Made by a program: the position numbers and the translations under genes. A DNA stretch of 64,000 bases, from positions 1,860,001 to 1,924,000 of the forward strand of contig NZ_CP091508.1 of the NCBI RefSeq assembly GCF_022870865.1, written 5' to 3'. Of the stretch, positions 54,644 through 62,666 are shown in pieces (within the stretch, counting starts at the first letter, position 1; every line of letters begins with the position of its first letter). The notes under the pieces were generated by a model. It saw nothing but the letters and a program-made list of their open reading frames with translations. It did not search any database and was not told the DNA's origin. This DNA comes from Uruburuella testudinis (lineage in GTDB: Bacteria; Pseudomonadota; Gammaproteobacteria; Burkholderiales; Neisseriaceae).

Positions 54644-55360
54644 ATGAACCACACCGCGCTGCTAACCTTATCCGCCCTGCTGCTCACCGCCTGCGCCGCC
54701 ATCGAACCGGCCGCGCCCGCGCCTGCCGCACCGCTGCCGCCGGCTCCCGCCATTGCAGCAGAAGCCGACGACGACACCATTCCCTACCCCACGCTGGACA
54801 CCCAAAGCCAAATCGACAATCTCGGCATGCAGGTGGCACGGCTCGAATACCAGCTCAACAGCCTGCAAACCCGCATCCGACAGCTCGAACGCCAATCCGC
54901 GCCGTCGGCAGCCGCACCGGTGCGCCGTGCAGCCGCCCTGCCTGAACCGTCTGCCGCCACCGCCGCACCGGCCTATCCGGCGGCACCGCCTACCGACAAC
55001 GCACGCTACACACAAGCCTTGCAGCAATACCGCCTCGGTAATTATGTTGCCAGCGCCGAATTACTGAAAAATGCCGAAAGCGGCGGCAACGGCAGCGAAA
55101 CCGCGCGCAAAAGCATGTATCTGCTGCTGCAAAACCACCGGCAGCTGGCCAACTGCGAATCAGCCATCAACATCGGCCGCCGCTACGCCAACCGTTTCCG
55201 CAGCAGCGCCACCGCCCCCGAAGCCCTATTTGCTGTGGGCGAATGCCAATACCGCATGCAACAGCGCGACATCGCCCGCGACACTTGGCGCAAACTGATG
55301 CAGACCTACCCCGACAGCCCCGCAGCCACACGCGCCCGCCGAGCGCTCAATCTGCGCTGA
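54644..55360 (+). CDS. CpoB/YbgF-like lipoprotein with TPR-type repeats
   Basis: A 238-residue lipoprotein (lipobox LTAC, Cys17). A Pro/Ala-rich stretch is followed by a short coiled coil (about 60-90, IDNLGMQVARLEYQLNSLQT), another Ala/Pro linker, then helical repeats from about 115 (ARYTQALQQYRLGNYVASAEL; EALFAVGECQYRMQQRDIA; YPDSPAATRARRAL). Coiled coil plus TPR is the CpoB/YbgF plan, but cpoB normally sits with tol-pal, which is absent here. CpoB-like is therefore a fold statement only. Confidence 0.75.
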   Translation: MNHTALLTLSALLLTACAAIEPAAPAPAAPLPPAPAIAAEADDDTIPYPTLDTQSQIDNLGMQVARLEYQLNSLQTRIRQLERQSAPSAAAPVRRAAALPEPSAATAAPAYPAAPPTDNARYTQALQQYRLGNYVASAELLKNAESGGNGSETARKSMYLLLQNHRQLANCESAINIGRRYANRFRSSATAPEALFAVGECQYRMQQRDIARDTWRKLMQTYPDSPAATRARRALNLR

Positions 55361-55470
55361 CAGGCCGTCTGAAACAGCAGGGCAGGCTTACCCTTATGCC
55401 GCCGCGAGCATCGGCTAAAACATATAAAATCATTTTTACAGCAAAATCACTGACATAAAAGGAAAATCCA

Positions 55471-55959
55471 ATGATTCAAGTCGGCATCATTATGGGCAGC
55501 AACAGCGACTGGCCGGTTATGCAGCATGCAGCGCAGTTTTTACAACAATTCGGCATAGAATACGAAGCTCGCGTGGTCTCTGCCCACCGCACCCCCGATT
55601 TGATGTTTGAATACGCCGAAACCGCCCGCGAACGCGGCATCAAAGCCATTATCGCCGGCGCCGGCGGCGCCGCACACCTGCCGGGCATGGTAGCTGCCAA
55701 AACCACCGTGCCCGTGTTGGGCGTGCCCGTGCCAAGCAAATATCTGCGCGGCGAAGATTCGCTGCTCTCCATCGTACAAATGCCCAAAGGCGTGCCCGTG
55801 GCCACCTTTGCCATCGGCGAGGCCGGCGCCGCCAATGCCGCCCTGTTTGCTGTAGCCATATTGGCCTGCGACAATCCCGAATTGGCACAAAAGCTGGCAG
55901 AATTCCGCACCGCGCAAACCCAAACCGTGTTGGCAATGGATTTGCCCGCAGCAGAATAA
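55471..55959 (+). CDS. purE: N5-carboxyaminoimidazole ribonucleotide mutase PurE
   Basis: Purine synthesis enzyme moving the carboxyl group of N5-CAIR to give CAIR. 162 residues. [52 protein letters not shown] and [20 protein letters not shown] are the family signatures. AAGGA lies upstream of ATG. No purK next to it. Its last 42 codons and the terminator form the first of four tandem 177-bp units; later units carry a changed version of the same C-terminal codons. Confidence 0.95.
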   Translation: MIQVGIIMGSNSDWPVMQHAAQFLQQFGIEYEARVVSAHRTPDLMFEYAETARERGIKAIIAGAGGAAHLPGMVAAKTTVPVLGVPVPSKYLRGEDSLLSIVQMPKGVPVATFAIGEAGAANAALFAVAILACDNPELAQKLAEFRTAQTQTVLAMDLPAAE

Positions 55960-56541
55960 AGCAAAATCCGAGGCCGTCTGAAAGCAGTTTGCGTTTTTCA
56001 GACGGCCTCAAATACTGCCCTGTTTGCTGTAGCCATGTTGGCCGGCGACAACCCCGAATTGGCACAACAGCCGGCCGAATTCCGCACCGCGCAAACCCAA
56101 ACCGTGTTGGCGATGGATTTGCCCGCAGCAGAATAAAGCAAAATTCGAGGCCGTCTGAAAGCAGTTTGTGTTTTTCAGACGGCCTCAAATAGTGCCCTGT
56201 TTGCTGTAGCCATGTTGGCCGGCGACAACCCCGAATTGGCACAACAGCCGGCCGAATTCCGCACCGCGCAAACCCAAACCGTGTTGGCGATGGATTTGCC
56301 CGCAGCAGAATAAAGCAAAATTCGAGGCCGTCTGAAAGCAGTTTGCGTTTTTCAGGCGGCCTCAAATAGCGCCCTGTTTGCCGTAGCCATGTTGGCCGGC
56401 GATAATCCCGAATTGGCGCAACAGCCGGCAGAATTCCGCACCGCGCAAACCCAAACCGTGTTGGCGATGGATTTGCCCGCAGCAGAATAAAGCAAAATTC
56501 GAGGCCGTCTGAAAGCAGTTTGTGTTTTTCAGACGGCCTCA
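55834..56541. repeat. Four tandem 177-bp units made from the purE 3' end plus terminator
   Basis: Units 55834-56010, 56011-56187, 56188-56364 and 56365-56541. Each holds the last ~42 purE codons (GCCCTGTTTGCTGTAGCC... to stop) and a DUS-pair hairpin (AGGCCGTCTGAAAGCAG at 55971, 56148, 56325, 56502, exactly 177 apart). Units 2-4 share changes absent from unit 1 (ATGTTGGCCGGCGACAA; CAGCCGGCCGAATT), so they arose by amplification of a variant unit. 177 is divisible by three, which explains a long spurious open frame on the opposite strand. Confidence 0.95.
56011..56541 (+). pseudogene. Three promoterless copies of the purE C-terminal coding end
   Basis: Each unit encodes ALFAVAMLAGDNPELAQQ and on to MDLPAAE-stop without a start codon of its own. 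They could serve as donors for gene conversion of the purE C-terminus, or may simply multiply the terminator. Confidence 0.75.
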
Positions 56542-56693
56542 AATGATGGCAAAATCTATTTCACAGGCAATTGCCGCGCTATTTTCATCACAGTACCATT
56601 TGGCGATAAAAATTGTTTATCCCCTGTATATCTTGCCAAATTTCAGACGGCATTCTAAAGTAAAGGCCGTCTGAACATTTTTGAAAGCCCGTT

Positions 56694-57473
56694 ATGTTTT
56701 TCGTATTGTCGCCCGCCAAAAACCTGAATGAAAAAGACCCGGCTCCGGTATCGCAATACACCCAACCCGCGCTGATTCAAGAAGCCGAACAACTGATGGC
56801 CGAGCTGCGCCGGCTGGCACCCCAGGATTTAGCCGCGCTGATGCATGTATCCGACAAAATCGCGCTACTTAATGCCGAGCGCAATGCCGCCTGGCAAACC
56901 CCTTTCACACCCGAAAATGCCAAACAGGCAGTTTATCTGTTTAACGGCGATGTCTATGAAGGCATCGATGCCCAAAGCCTGCCCGAGCAAGGCGTGCAAT
57001 ATCTGCAAAACCATGTGCGCCTGCTCTCCGGCCTCTACGGCCTGCTGCGCCCGCTCGATTTGATGCAGCCCTACCGCCTCGAAATGGGCACGCCGTTTGC
57101 CAATGCGCGCGGCAAAAATCTGTATGAATTTTGGGGCGGCCGCATCACCGACCTGCTCAATCAAACCCTTGCCGAAGCCGGCAGCGATACCTTAATCAAC
57201 CTCGCCTCGCAAGAATATTTCAAATCGGTGGATACCCAAAAGCTCCAAGCCCGCCTGATTACGCCGGTGTTTAAAGATGAAAAAAAAGGCCGATACAAAA
57301 TCATCAGTTTCTACGCCAAAAAAGCGCGCGGCCTGATGGTGCGCTATGCCGCCGACCACAACATCAGCGAGCCTGAAGCGCTCAAAAATTTTGATTACGA
57401 AGGCTATGCATTCAATGAAGCCGCGTCATCAGAAAACGAGTGGGTGTTTTTGCGCGCCGAACAGCAAAAATAA
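56694..57473 (+). CDS. yaaA: Peroxide stress protein YaaA
   Basis: A 259-residue protein of the YaaA/DUF328 family, which in E. coli lowers free iron and limits oxidative DNA damage. [65 protein letters not shown] and [12 protein letters not shown] are the family landmarks. A DUS lies just upstream. Single gene. Confidence 0.93.
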   Translation: MFFVLSPAKNLNEKDPAPVSQYTQPALIQEAEQLMAELRRLAPQDLAALMHVSDKIALLNAERNAAWQTPFTPENAKQAVYLFNGDVYEGIDAQSLPEQGVQYLQNHVRLLSGLYGLLRPLDLMQPYRLEMGTPFANARGKNLYEFWGGRITDLLNQTLAEAGSDTLINLASQEYFKSVDTQKLQARLITPVFKDEKKGRYKIISFYAKKARGLMVRYAADHNISEPEALKNFDYEGYAFNEAASSENEWVFLRAEQQK

Positions 57474-57521
57474 ACGATGCCAATAAAAACAAAATATTAA
57501 AACCAATCACAGGCAAACTGC

Positions 57522-57550
57522 TTGGCAAAAGCAGCAATTTAAGCTAATAT
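57522..57550 (+). promoter_or_regulatory. Promoter of tRNA-Ser copy 1
   Basis: TTGGCA, 17-base spacer, TAATAT; the -10 lies 17 bases before the mature 5' end. Confidence 0.65.
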
Positions 57551-57567
57551 GCCCGTCTTCAAGAAAC

Positions 57568-57658
<91 letters not shown>

Positions 57659-57751
57659 ATTCTTGAACTGGTTTCATACCCATTCATAAAACAAACCGGC
57701 CGGGCAGCACCACACAGTCGGGTTATTTTGATGAAGCGGTATAAAAAAACA

Positions 57752-57842
<91 letters not shown>

Positions 57843-57850
57843 AACATGAA

Positions 57851-57880
57851 AACCCGCCGGCAAAACGGCGGGTTTTCTTT
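57851..57880 (+). terminator. Rho-independent terminator of the tRNA-Ser pair
   Basis: AACCCGCCG and CGGCGGGTT arms followed by TTCTTT. Confidence 0.88.
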
Positions 57881-57916
57881 ATTCAAATATACCGCAGCAA
57901 ATATGCCGCAGTATGT

Positions 57917-58024
57917 TATAGTGAAATGGAGAAAAAAGTGCTGCGGCGTTGCGGCGCCTTGTCGTACTAACCGTATTGTCTGCGGCTCGCTGCCTGGTAT
58001 CACTTCTTTCTTTATTCCACTATA
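57917..58024. repeat. Family B Correia-like element, intact copy
   Basis: 108 bp with ends TATAGTGAAATGGAGAAAAA and TTCTTTCTTTATTCCACTATA, a 24-base inverted repeat with few mismatches. Core CTGCGGCGTTGCGGCGCCTT and CGTATTGTCTGCGGCTCGC. It ends 35 bases before the GNAT gene. Confidence 0.8.
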
Positions 58025-58059
58025 TATTTGAAAAATCACGTGTATTTCAAGCCTGCTTT

Positions 58060-58566
58060 ATGACCGAACCAGACTACACTTTTACCCGTGCCGATGCCGC
58101 TGATCTGCCCGCCATCGTTGCCATCTACAACAGTACCATCCCTTCCCGCCGGGTAACCGGCGAACGGGAGCCGGTCAGTGTTGAAAGCCGCCGGGCGTGG
58201 TTTGAAAGCCACCAACGGCCGCACCGCCCGATTATTGCCGCCAAAAACAACAATGGCGAAGTGGCCGCATGGGCCAGTTTCAATGATTTCTATGCGCCGC
58301 ACGATTATGATATTTTTGCCGAAATCAGCATTTATGTGCATGAAAACCATCGCGGCAGCGGCTTGGGCGCACAGCTGCTCCAACACATGGAAAGCATCGC
58401 CCCCGAGCTGGGCATCCGCAGCATCATGGCCATGATTTTTGCCCACAATCCGCCCAGCATTACCCTGTTTGAACGCGCAGGCTACACCCTTTGGGGCAGA
58501 CTGCCGAAAGTGGCCGACATGGACGGCCTGCTTGCCGATATTGTGATTTACGGCAAAGCCTTATAA
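58060..58566 (+). CDS. GNAT-family N-acetyltransferase
   Basis: A 168-residue acetyl-CoA-dependent acetyltransferase. YTFTRADAADLPAIVAIYN at the start, AEISIYVHENHRGSGLGAQL (acetyl-CoA pyrophosphate loop) and FAHNPPSITLFERAGYTLWG resemble the phosphinothricin/methionine sulfone acetyltransferase group. The substrate is unknown. The first ATG of the alignable protein is at 58060; no clear ribosome binding site. Its promoter may come from the Correia-like element next to it. Confidence 0.85.
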   Translation: MTEPDYTFTRADAADLPAIVAIYNSTIPSRRVTGEREPVSVESRRAWFESHQRPHRPIIAAKNNNGEVAAWASFNDFYAPHDYDIFAEISIYVHENHRGSGLGAQLLQHMESIAPELGIRSIMAMIFAHNPPSITLFERAGYTLWGRLPKVADMDGLLADIVIYGKAL

Positions 58567-58580
58567 GGCAGTTAACATTG

Positions 58581-58982
58581 ATGAATACCCCGCACCCCTC
58601 ATCCGATAACCAATTACGCAAAAACGCTGCTGTGGCGGTGTTTGCACTTTCCCTGCTTATCAATCTGGCAGCAGCAGCTTTGTTCAACAGCCACAGCTTG
58701 GCGGCGTCGGCGGGCGCTGTGGCGGCGCTGCTGCTCAATGCCGTGCTGGCGGCCGCGCTGCTGCGTTTGTTCAAACTGATTCATTTTGATGCCGACCGGC
58801 CTGAATTGGTGGTGCAACGTTGTGTGCTGCTGGCAGTATTGGCGGCCATCACCGCCACACCGGCAGCGCTTTTAGCCGCGTGGCTGGCGGCAGATTTGCT
58901 TTGCGCGCCCATCATCCAGCTTGCCGTTTTGGCGCTTGCCTATGTTTTTATCCGCAGGCTTGCCCGGCAACGGCTGGCTTGA
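58581..58982 (+). CDS. Small membrane protein, function unknown
   Basis: A 133-residue protein with four hydrophobic stretches (about 16-36, 40-60, 80-100 and 105-125), rich in Ala and Leu. I do not recognise a family. It begins 14 bases after the GNAT gene and probably belongs to the same transcript. Convergent with the LysR gene, whose stop is only five bases away. Confidence 0.6.
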   Translation: MNTPHPSSDNQLRKNAAVAVFALSLLINLAAAALFNSHSLAASAGAVAALLLNAVLAAALLRLFKLIHFDADRPELVVQRCVLLAVLAAITATPAALLAAWLAADLLCAPIIQLAVLALAYVFIRRLARQRLA

Positions 58983-58987
58983 TGACT

Positions 58988-59896
58988 TTACACCCCGTCC
59001 GATGCGGCTTTTTCCGTTAAAAAATCCACCACCACGCCGATACGCCGCGCTTTTTGGCTGTGCTGCGGATAATAAAGATACACGGCCGGATAGCGCTGCC
59101 AATAATCCTGCAACACGGGAATAAAATCTTCACGGTCGGGCAACAGCCGCCATGTTAAATCGAAAATGCGCCCGATACCCAAGCCCTTTCTCACGGCATC
59201 ATTCATCACTTCAATATCGTTAACCATGACCGAAACCGGCATATCCACCGTCAAATCCTGCCCTTTATCATCCAACACCAGCGGCAATATCCGGTTGGCG
59301 GTGATAAAGCGGTAGCCGATCAGACGGTGATTGCTCAATTCGGCAGGCGTTTGCGGCAAACCGTATTGCGCCCGATAATCCGCAGACACATACAAACCCT
59401 GCATCACCGGCTCGCTCAGCCGCCGCGCCACCATATTTTCACCCACCGTATCACCGAAACGAATACCCAAATCAAAGCCTTGCTCGATAATGTCCACCGT
59501 GCCGTCGTTTACCGAGATTTCCAGCTGCACATGCGGATAGCGGCGGCAAAATTCAGCATAATGCGGCCGGATAATGCTTTGAAAGGCAAACCGCGGCACA
59601 GTCATTCGCACGCTGCCGGCAGGGTTGCCGCCCAAATCCTGCACGCTTTCTACTGCCGAAACCAATGATTGCACAACATTTGCCGTACGCTCCTGCAACA
59701 GCCTGCCCGCTTCGGTCAACTCGATTTTGCGGGTGGTGCGGTGAAACAGTGGCAGGCCGATATGGGTTTCCAGCAGTTTCAGCGATTTGCTGACCGAAGG
59801 CGCTGTGGTTTCCAGCCTGCGGGCCGCACCCGAAATACTGCCCTCGGCAACAATCGCCTGAAATACCGTTAATTGGCCGTAAATGGCGCTGTTCAT
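58988..59896 (-). CDS. LysR-family transcriptional regulator
   Basis: A 302-residue regulator. The winged helix-turn-helix at the N-terminus reads VFQAIVAEGSISGAARRLET and TAPSVSKSLKLLETHIGLPL; the effector domain starts near 90 (GSVRMTVPRFAFQSIIRPHY) and includes DLGIRFGDTVGENMVARRL. It is divergent from the DUF1330 gene across 176 bases, the usual layout for control of the adjacent redox cluster. The DsdC/AaeR-like subgroup is not resolved. Confidence 0.92.
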   Translation of the reverse strand: MNSAIYGQLTVFQAIVAEGSISGAARRLETTAPSVSKSLKLLETHIGLPLFHRTTRKIELTEAGRLLQERTANVVQSLVSAVESVQDLGGNPAGSVRMTVPRFAFQSIIRPHYAEFCRRYPHVQLEISVNDGTVDIIEQGFDLGIRFGDTVGENMVARRLSEPVMQGLYVSADYRAQYGLPQTPAELSNHRLIGYRFITANRILPLVLDDKGQDLTVDMPVSVMVNDIEVMNDAVRKGLGIGRIFDLTWRLLPDREDFIPVLQDYWQRYPAVYLYYPQHSQKARRIGVVVDFLTEKAASDGV

Positions 59897-59912
59897 AACC
59901 GCTCCTATTCTT

Positions 59913-59930
59913 CACTTTTACGAAAAAGTG
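59913..59930. promoter_or_regulatory. Candidate LysR operator
   Basis: CACTTTT-ACGA-AAAAGTG, a perfect 7-bp inverted repeat 16 bases from the LysR start in the divergent intergenic region. A TATACT at 59971-59976 may be the -10 for the rightward genes. Confidence 0.45.
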
Positions 59931-60072
59931 TTTTATCCGATCTTCATCTAAACACCGTTCACCGGCTTGTTATACTATGCACCAACACATTTATCAAGAA
60001 ACGGGCTGAGCGGCGGCATGCATTTCATGCCCGCTGTTATGCCCATGGTTTGTCAACAAGCAAAGGAACGCC

Positions 60073-60429
60073 ATGAAACCGCAACTCCTCTTAGCCGCCG
60101 CCCTGCTGACCTGCTCCGGCCTCGCCGCTGCTGCCCGGCCGGCTTATTATGTGGCCGAATTCCAGCCCGCCGGAAACGAGAGCATCCGCCCCTACAGCGC
60201 CGCAGTCGAAAACACCTTCAAGCCCTACGGCGGCCGCTTTATCGTGCGCGGCGGCGAAGCCGATGTGAAAGAAGGCTTCGGTGTGCAGGGGCGCCTGGTG
60301 ATGATTAAATTCGACAGCCTCGCCCAAGCGCAGGCTTGGTATCAATCGCCCGCATATCAGCAAATCATCCCCATCCGCCAACGCGCCGGCAATTCGCGCA
60401 CGTATATTGTGGAAGGTTTGGAAGAATAA
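60073..60429 (+). CDS. Exported DUF1330-family protein
   Basis: A 118-residue protein with a signal peptide (1-20, SGLAAAA) and a DUF1330 ferredoxin-like fold: AYYVAEFQPAGNESIRPYSA, YGGRFIVRGGEADVKEGF, RLVMIKFDSLAQAQAWYQSP and YQQIIPIRQRAGNSRTYIVEG. DUF1330 belongs to the dimeric alpha-beta barrel group together with ABM domains. Most members are cytoplasmic, so the signal peptide is notable. AAAGGA precedes ATG. First gene rightward from the LysR regulator. Confidence 0.85.
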   Translation: MKPQLLLAAALLTCSGLAAAARPAYYVAEFQPAGNESIRPYSAAVENTFKPYGGRFIVRGGEADVKEGFGVQGRLVMIKFDSLAQAQAWYQSPAYQQIIPIRQRAGNSRTYIVEGLEE

Positions 60430-60433
60430 ATCT

Positions 60434-60462
60434 CAGGCCGTCTGAAAGCTTTCAGACGGCCT
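60434..60462 (+). terminator. DUS-pair terminator after the DUF1330 gene
   Basis: CAGGCCGTCTGAAAG directly faces CTTTCAGACGGCCTG with almost no loop. Confidence 0.65.
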
Positions 60463-60572
60463 GATTATTTCCATAACAGAAAAAATGTTTATACCGGATG
60501 CCCTCTAAAAACCGCCTGCGCGCTCCGCTATACTCTGCCCTATAGCAACACTTTTTCTTTAGGAACAAAATC

Positions 60573-61157
60573 ATGAGCAAAGCATTAATCGTATGCGGCC
60601 ACCCGAATCTGCACCAATCCACCGCCAATCAAACCATTATCGAAACCTTGCGGCAAACACTGGGCGACACCGCGCACATCCGCCTGTTGGGCGAACTTTA
60701 CCCCGACTCTCAAATCAACGTTGCCGCCGAGCAGGCCGCGCTGCTGGATGCCGATGTAGTAGTGTGGCAGTTTCCCTTTTATTGGTACAGCCTGCCTGCA
60801 CTGATGAAAAAATACCTCGATGACGTTTATCTGCACGGCTTTGCCTATGGCAGCAACGGTACCGCATTGGCAGGAAAAAAGCTGATTGTCTCGTTTACCG
60901 CCGGCGCCCCTGCCGCCGCCTATCAATACGGCGAAGCCATGAATTATCCGGTAGAAGATTTTCTGCCGCCCTTACGCCAGAGCGCAGTGATGTGCAGCAT
61001 GGATTGGCAGCCGCCGGTATATTCAACCGACATTATGTATGTGCCCGGTGTCAGCAGCGAAGCCGACCGTGAAGCCGTCGAACACAAAGCCCGTGCGCAT
61101 GCCGGCCGGCTGGCGGCGCAAATCCGCACCTTAATCAATCAAGAGGCCGCCGCATGA
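60573..61157 (+). CDS. Cytoplasmic flavodoxin-fold NAD(P)H oxidoreductase
   Basis: A 194-residue FMN/FAD enzyme of the NQO/MdaB/KefG group. ALIVCGHPNLHQSTANQTII at the N-terminus, WQFPFYWYSLPALMKKYLDD in the middle and VSFTAGAPAAAYQYGEAMN are family landmarks. No signal peptide. It reduces quinones or similar compounds by two electrons. AGGAAC precedes ATG. The stop overlaps the next gene start (ATGA). Confidence 0.88.
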   Translation: MSKALIVCGHPNLHQSTANQTIIETLRQTLGDTAHIRLLGELYPDSQINVAAEQAALLDADVVVWQFPFYWYSLPALMKKYLDDVYLHGFAYGSNGTALAGKKLIVSFTAGAPAAAYQYGEAMNYPVEDFLPPLRQSAVMCSMDWQPPVYSTDIMYVPGVSSEADREAVEHKARAHAGRLAAQIRTLINQEAAA

Positions 61158-61879
61158 AACGATTAAAAACCCTGATAAGCGCCGCCGCACTGTCCGCCGC
61201 CGTTGCCGCGCAAGCCGCGCCCGTGGTGAACTTGTTTGAGCTGGGCGTGCAACCGGGCAGGCCGGCCGAATATAACAAGGTAGGCGAAAACAATATCCGC
61301 CAATCGATTAACGGCGAGCCGGGCACACTGGTGATGCATGCTTTGCGCCATGCCGATGATGCAAATCTGGCCTATATGTTTGAAATCTATGCCGATGAAT
61401 CCGCCTATCAAGCGCACTTAAAATCGCCGCAATATCAGCATTTTTTACAACAATCGCCGCACATTCTCACCGAACACAAAAAACGCATCGGCTTGGTGCC
61501 GCAATTTCTCGGCGAAAAAACCGCTCCCTTGCGCTTAACGGAAAACATGCAGGTAAACCTGGTTACCGTTACGCTCAAACCCGAAGCCGCCGCCGCATTT
61601 GCCGCTGTGGTTTTGCCTGAAATGGCGCAGTCGCTCAAAGTGGAAGACGGCGTATTGGCAATGTATGCCGCCACCGATCAGGCCGAGCCGCTGAAATGGT
61701 ATTTTCTGGAAATCTATGCCGATGCCCAAGCGTATCAGCAACACCGCAACACGCCGCATTTTCAAGATTATCTCGCCCGCACGGCAGACATGAGCACAGA
61801 CAAAGCCTTTATCCCGATTAAGGCCGTGATGCTGGCGAACAAAGGCGGGCTGATGTTTCATAGTGATTCACAAAAATAA
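61154..61879 (+). CDS. Exported protein with two ABM (quinol monooxygenase-like) domains
   Basis: A 241-residue protein with a signal peptide 1-22 (AVAAQA) and two tandem ferredoxin-like ABM domains. The first (about 23-115) has YMFEIYADESAYQAHLKSPQ; the second (about 130-230) has WYFLEIYADAQAYQQHRNTP. ABM proteins include quinol and polyketide monooxygenases. The start overlaps the upstream oxidoreductase stop by four bases, so quinone chemistry is likely shared. The last codons (SDSQK-stop) are formed by the end of a family A element. Confidence 0.83.
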   Translation: MKRLKTLISAAALSAAVAAQAAPVVNLFELGVQPGRPAEYNKVGENNIRQSINGEPGTLVMHALRHADDANLAYMFEIYADESAYQAHLKSPQYQHFLQQSPHILTEHKKRIGLVPQFLGEKTAPLRLTENMQVNLVTVTLKPEAAAAFAAVVLPEMAQSLKVEDGVLAMYAATDQAEPLKWYFLEIYADAQAYQQHRNTPHFQDYLARTADMSTDKAFIPIKAVMLANKGGLMFHSDSQK

Positions 61880-61929
61880 CCCAAGCGGCGTTGGCCCGCC
61901 TGATTAACTTACTGTTGTGAATGAATATA
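61863..61929. repeat. Family A element overlapping a gene end
   Basis: GTGATTCACAAAAATAACCC with a shortened core (GCGGCGTTGGCCCGCCTG) to ACTGTTGTGAATGAATAT. It supplies the stop codon of the ABM-domain gene. Confidence 0.65.
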
Positions 61930-61996
61930 ATTTCAGACGGCCTTACCGCAGTAAGCGCTGTAGCCGAAACTTCAAACTGTTTGAAAGGAGCATAAG

Positions 61997-62647
61997 ATGC
62001 CGATTAACCGACGCAATCTGATTAAAGCCGGGCTGGCGCTGGCCGTTCCCGGCGCCGCTCTGGTGGCCGCAGGCGCCTCCGATACGCCGCCCGATACCCG
62101 AAACACACCCGCACCACAAACAGACACACAGGAAAAAAACGCCGTGAAAAAAACCCTTGCCTATGTTTCCCACCCCTACCCCGAGCGCTCCGTGATGACC
62201 AAAGGCCTGCAACAGGCTGCCGAAAGTATTAGCGGCGTTACCGTACGCAATCTGGAAACCCTCTATGGTTTCGACACCCGCGCCATCGATGCGCAACAAG
62301 AATACGAGCTGACCCGGCAGCACGAACGCATCGTGTTTATGTTTCCCACCCACTGGTTCAATATTCCGCCGATGATGAAAGCTTATCTGAACGATGTATG
62401 GGGCAGCGTGGGGCCGGGCTTGTGGCAGGGCAAAGAAATGCTGCTGGTTACCACTGCCGCCGGCGGCGACAGCACCTACGGCCCATCCGGGCGTATCGGC
62501 ATACCGCTGGCCGATGTGTTTGCACCGATGAAAGCCAGCGCCGCCCACACCGGCATGATTTACCTGCCGCCGCTGGCGTTTCAAAATGTGAGCGCATCAC
62601 GATTGCCGCAATATCAGCAGCAACTGATTGAACGTTTGAGCCGGTAA
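61997..62647 (+). CDS. Tat-exported flavodoxin-fold NAD(P)H oxidoreductase
   Basis: A 216-residue protein. The N-terminus MPINRRNLIKAGLALAVPGA is a twin-arginine signal. After a Thr/Pro linker (about 30-48) comes an NQO-like domain: TLAYVSHPYPERSVMTKGL, FMFPTHWFNIPPMMKAYLND and LLVTTAAGGDSTYGPSGRIG. Related to the cytoplasmic enzyme at 60573 but with export signal. The flavin would be loaded before export by Tat. AAAGGAG is eight bases before ATG. Confidence 0.85.
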   Translation: MPINRRNLIKAGLALAVPGAALVAAGASDTPPDTRNTPAPQTDTQEKNAVKKTLAYVSHPYPERSVMTKGLQQAAESISGVTVRNLETLYGFDTRAIDAQQEYELTRQHERIVFMFPTHWFNIPPMMKAYLNDVWGSVGPGLWQGKEMLLVTTAAGGDSTYGPSGRIGIPLADVFAPMKASAAHTGMIYLPPLAFQNVSASRLPQYQQQLIERLSR

Positions 62648-62666
62648 ACCGCCAAAGGAGTATACA

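Noticed and set aside
55834..56541. CRISPR-like tandem repeats
   Set aside because: Units are 177 bp, nearly identical throughout with no unique spacers, and derive from purE. No cas genes in the window.
55649..56542. 297-codon minus-strand frame with four near-identical blocks ([18 protein letters not shown])
   Set aside because: Produced by the 177-bp tandem units, whose length is a multiple of three; it reads antisense through purE and DUS hairpins.
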